Source: Bacteroidota bacterium
GTDB taxonomy: Bacteria; Bacteroidota; Bacteroidia; Chitinophagales; Chitinophagaceae
Direction of reading: 5' to 3'
DNA: 6,255 nucleotides
NCBI GenBank assembly: GCA_021780705.1
Contig: JAJXYG010000197.1
Location: 1-6,255, forward strand
The translations under genes were made by a program, and so were the position numbers. Every line of letters begins with the position of its first letter. Position 1 is the stretch's first letter. Shown here in pieces: positions 5,933 to 6,255 of the stretch. Below the pieces are notes generated by a model. It did no database searches. It was not told the DNA's origin and worked only from the letters and a program-made list of their open reading frames with translations.

Positions 5933-6255
5933 TTAACTGAAATGATGCGTGAAAGAAGGATGGATTTCCTGCTGAAGGTGGTAGGATTCCAGGGAATGTG
6001 TATAAGATTGGACACACCATATTTCGAAGCTATCAATTAGGGTAATTGTGCAGGGGTGTACCCTCACCAGTTTGCATCCGGTTCCAAAATGTATTCCGGG
6101 GTAGGGTCCAAATGCAATGAATGCAGTATGGTTGGTGTCAATCCCTGGGTTGTGGTCGCTTTGTCCTGGGGCAAAAAGAGATAAAGTGCAGAGATAATAA
6201 ATCCTGCTTCTGCGATTTAGAATTTGCGCAGTAACATGGAGTTTGGATAGCCAGA
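5933..6255 (-). pseudogene. Open frame entering from the right edge, ending at an in-frame TAA (doubtful)
   Basis: On the minus strand the frame is open for 106 codons from the window edge (6253) to TAA at 5933-5935, and it contains no ATG, so any start would lie outside the window. Continuing past the TAA, the same frame stays open for another 69 codons. The predicted peptide is rich in His, Cys, Ser and Pro and shows no motif I recognise. By rough inspection its third codon positions are less G/C-rich than those of the confident genes. Those features argue against strong coding selection, so this may be a decayed gene or a chance open frame. Confidence 0.2.

Larger units (their letters stand above)
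5689..6255. other. Region without a confident gene downstream of E1
   Basis: No recognisable protein family, tRNA, rRNA fragment, long repeat or mobile-element end is evident here. Directly after the E1 stop there is a T-run (TTCTTTTTTCC, about 5692-5702) preceded only by a very weak stem, so a terminator is possible but not convincing. Plus-strand frames are short and broken by stops. The only notable structure is a minus-strand frame with one internal stop, listed separately. Confidence 0.6.

Noticed and set aside
5942..6184. Plus-strand frame with a 32-residue ORF, a TAG at 6038, then 47 more open codons
   Set aside because: Both pieces are short, share no recognisable motif, and lie opposite the longer minus-strand frame. 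This is within what chance would give.
1..6255. CRISPR arrays, tRNA/rRNA genes, insertion sequences, phage or defence genes
   Set aside because: Reading both strands showed no spaced direct repeats, tRNA-like cloverleaf, transposase motifs or terminal inverted repeats, and all confident genes are housekeeping or envelope genes.

Overview
The window looks like a piece of a Bacteroidota chromosome, perhaps a Saprospiria- or Flavobacteriia-like lineage. The main indications are start codons preceded by A/T-rich sequence without a clear Shine-Dalgarno, a promoter matching the Bacteroidota TTTG / TAnnTTTG pattern, a signal peptide ending in FAQ, a tandem pair of DUF1573 proteins, and a 795-residue fused alpha+beta 2-oxoacid dehydrogenase E1. 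The lineage below phylum is inference.

Layout. (1) Positions 1-2059, plus strand: the end of a three-gene proton-translocating NAD(P) transhydrogenase operon. It holds the C-terminus of pntAA, then pntAB and pntB complete. (2) Positions 2060-2226: a convergent intergenic gap with a strong hairpin at 2146-2168 that probably ends transcription from both sides. (3) Positions 2227-3183, minus strand: two tandem genes for small exported DUF1573 proteins, 18 bases apart and probably one transcript. (4) Positions 3184-3300: a divergent promoter region, with a well-matched Bacteroidota promoter facing the DUF1573 pair and a weaker candidate abutting the start of the E1 gene. (5) Positions 3301-5688, plus strand: the fused thiamine-diphosphate E1 component. 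(6) Positions 5689-6255: no confident gene. One minus-strand frame runs from the window edge to 5723 with a single in-frame TAA, which may be a broken gene or chance.

Function. The transhydrogenase uses the proton-motive force to reduce NADP+ with NADH. The E1 enzyme decarboxylates a 2-oxoacid and feeds an acyl-CoA-producing complex that ultimately makes NADH. Both belong to central redox metabolism, but they lie in separate transcription units and nothing here shows co-regulation. The DUF1573 proteins are cell-envelope proteins of unknown function. Overall this is mostly ordinary housekeeping sequence. The points worth a second look are the E1 thiamine-site substitutions and helical linker, the possible leaderless E1 start, the histidine/asparagine pattern in the transhydrogenase membrane domain, and the interrupted frame at the right end.
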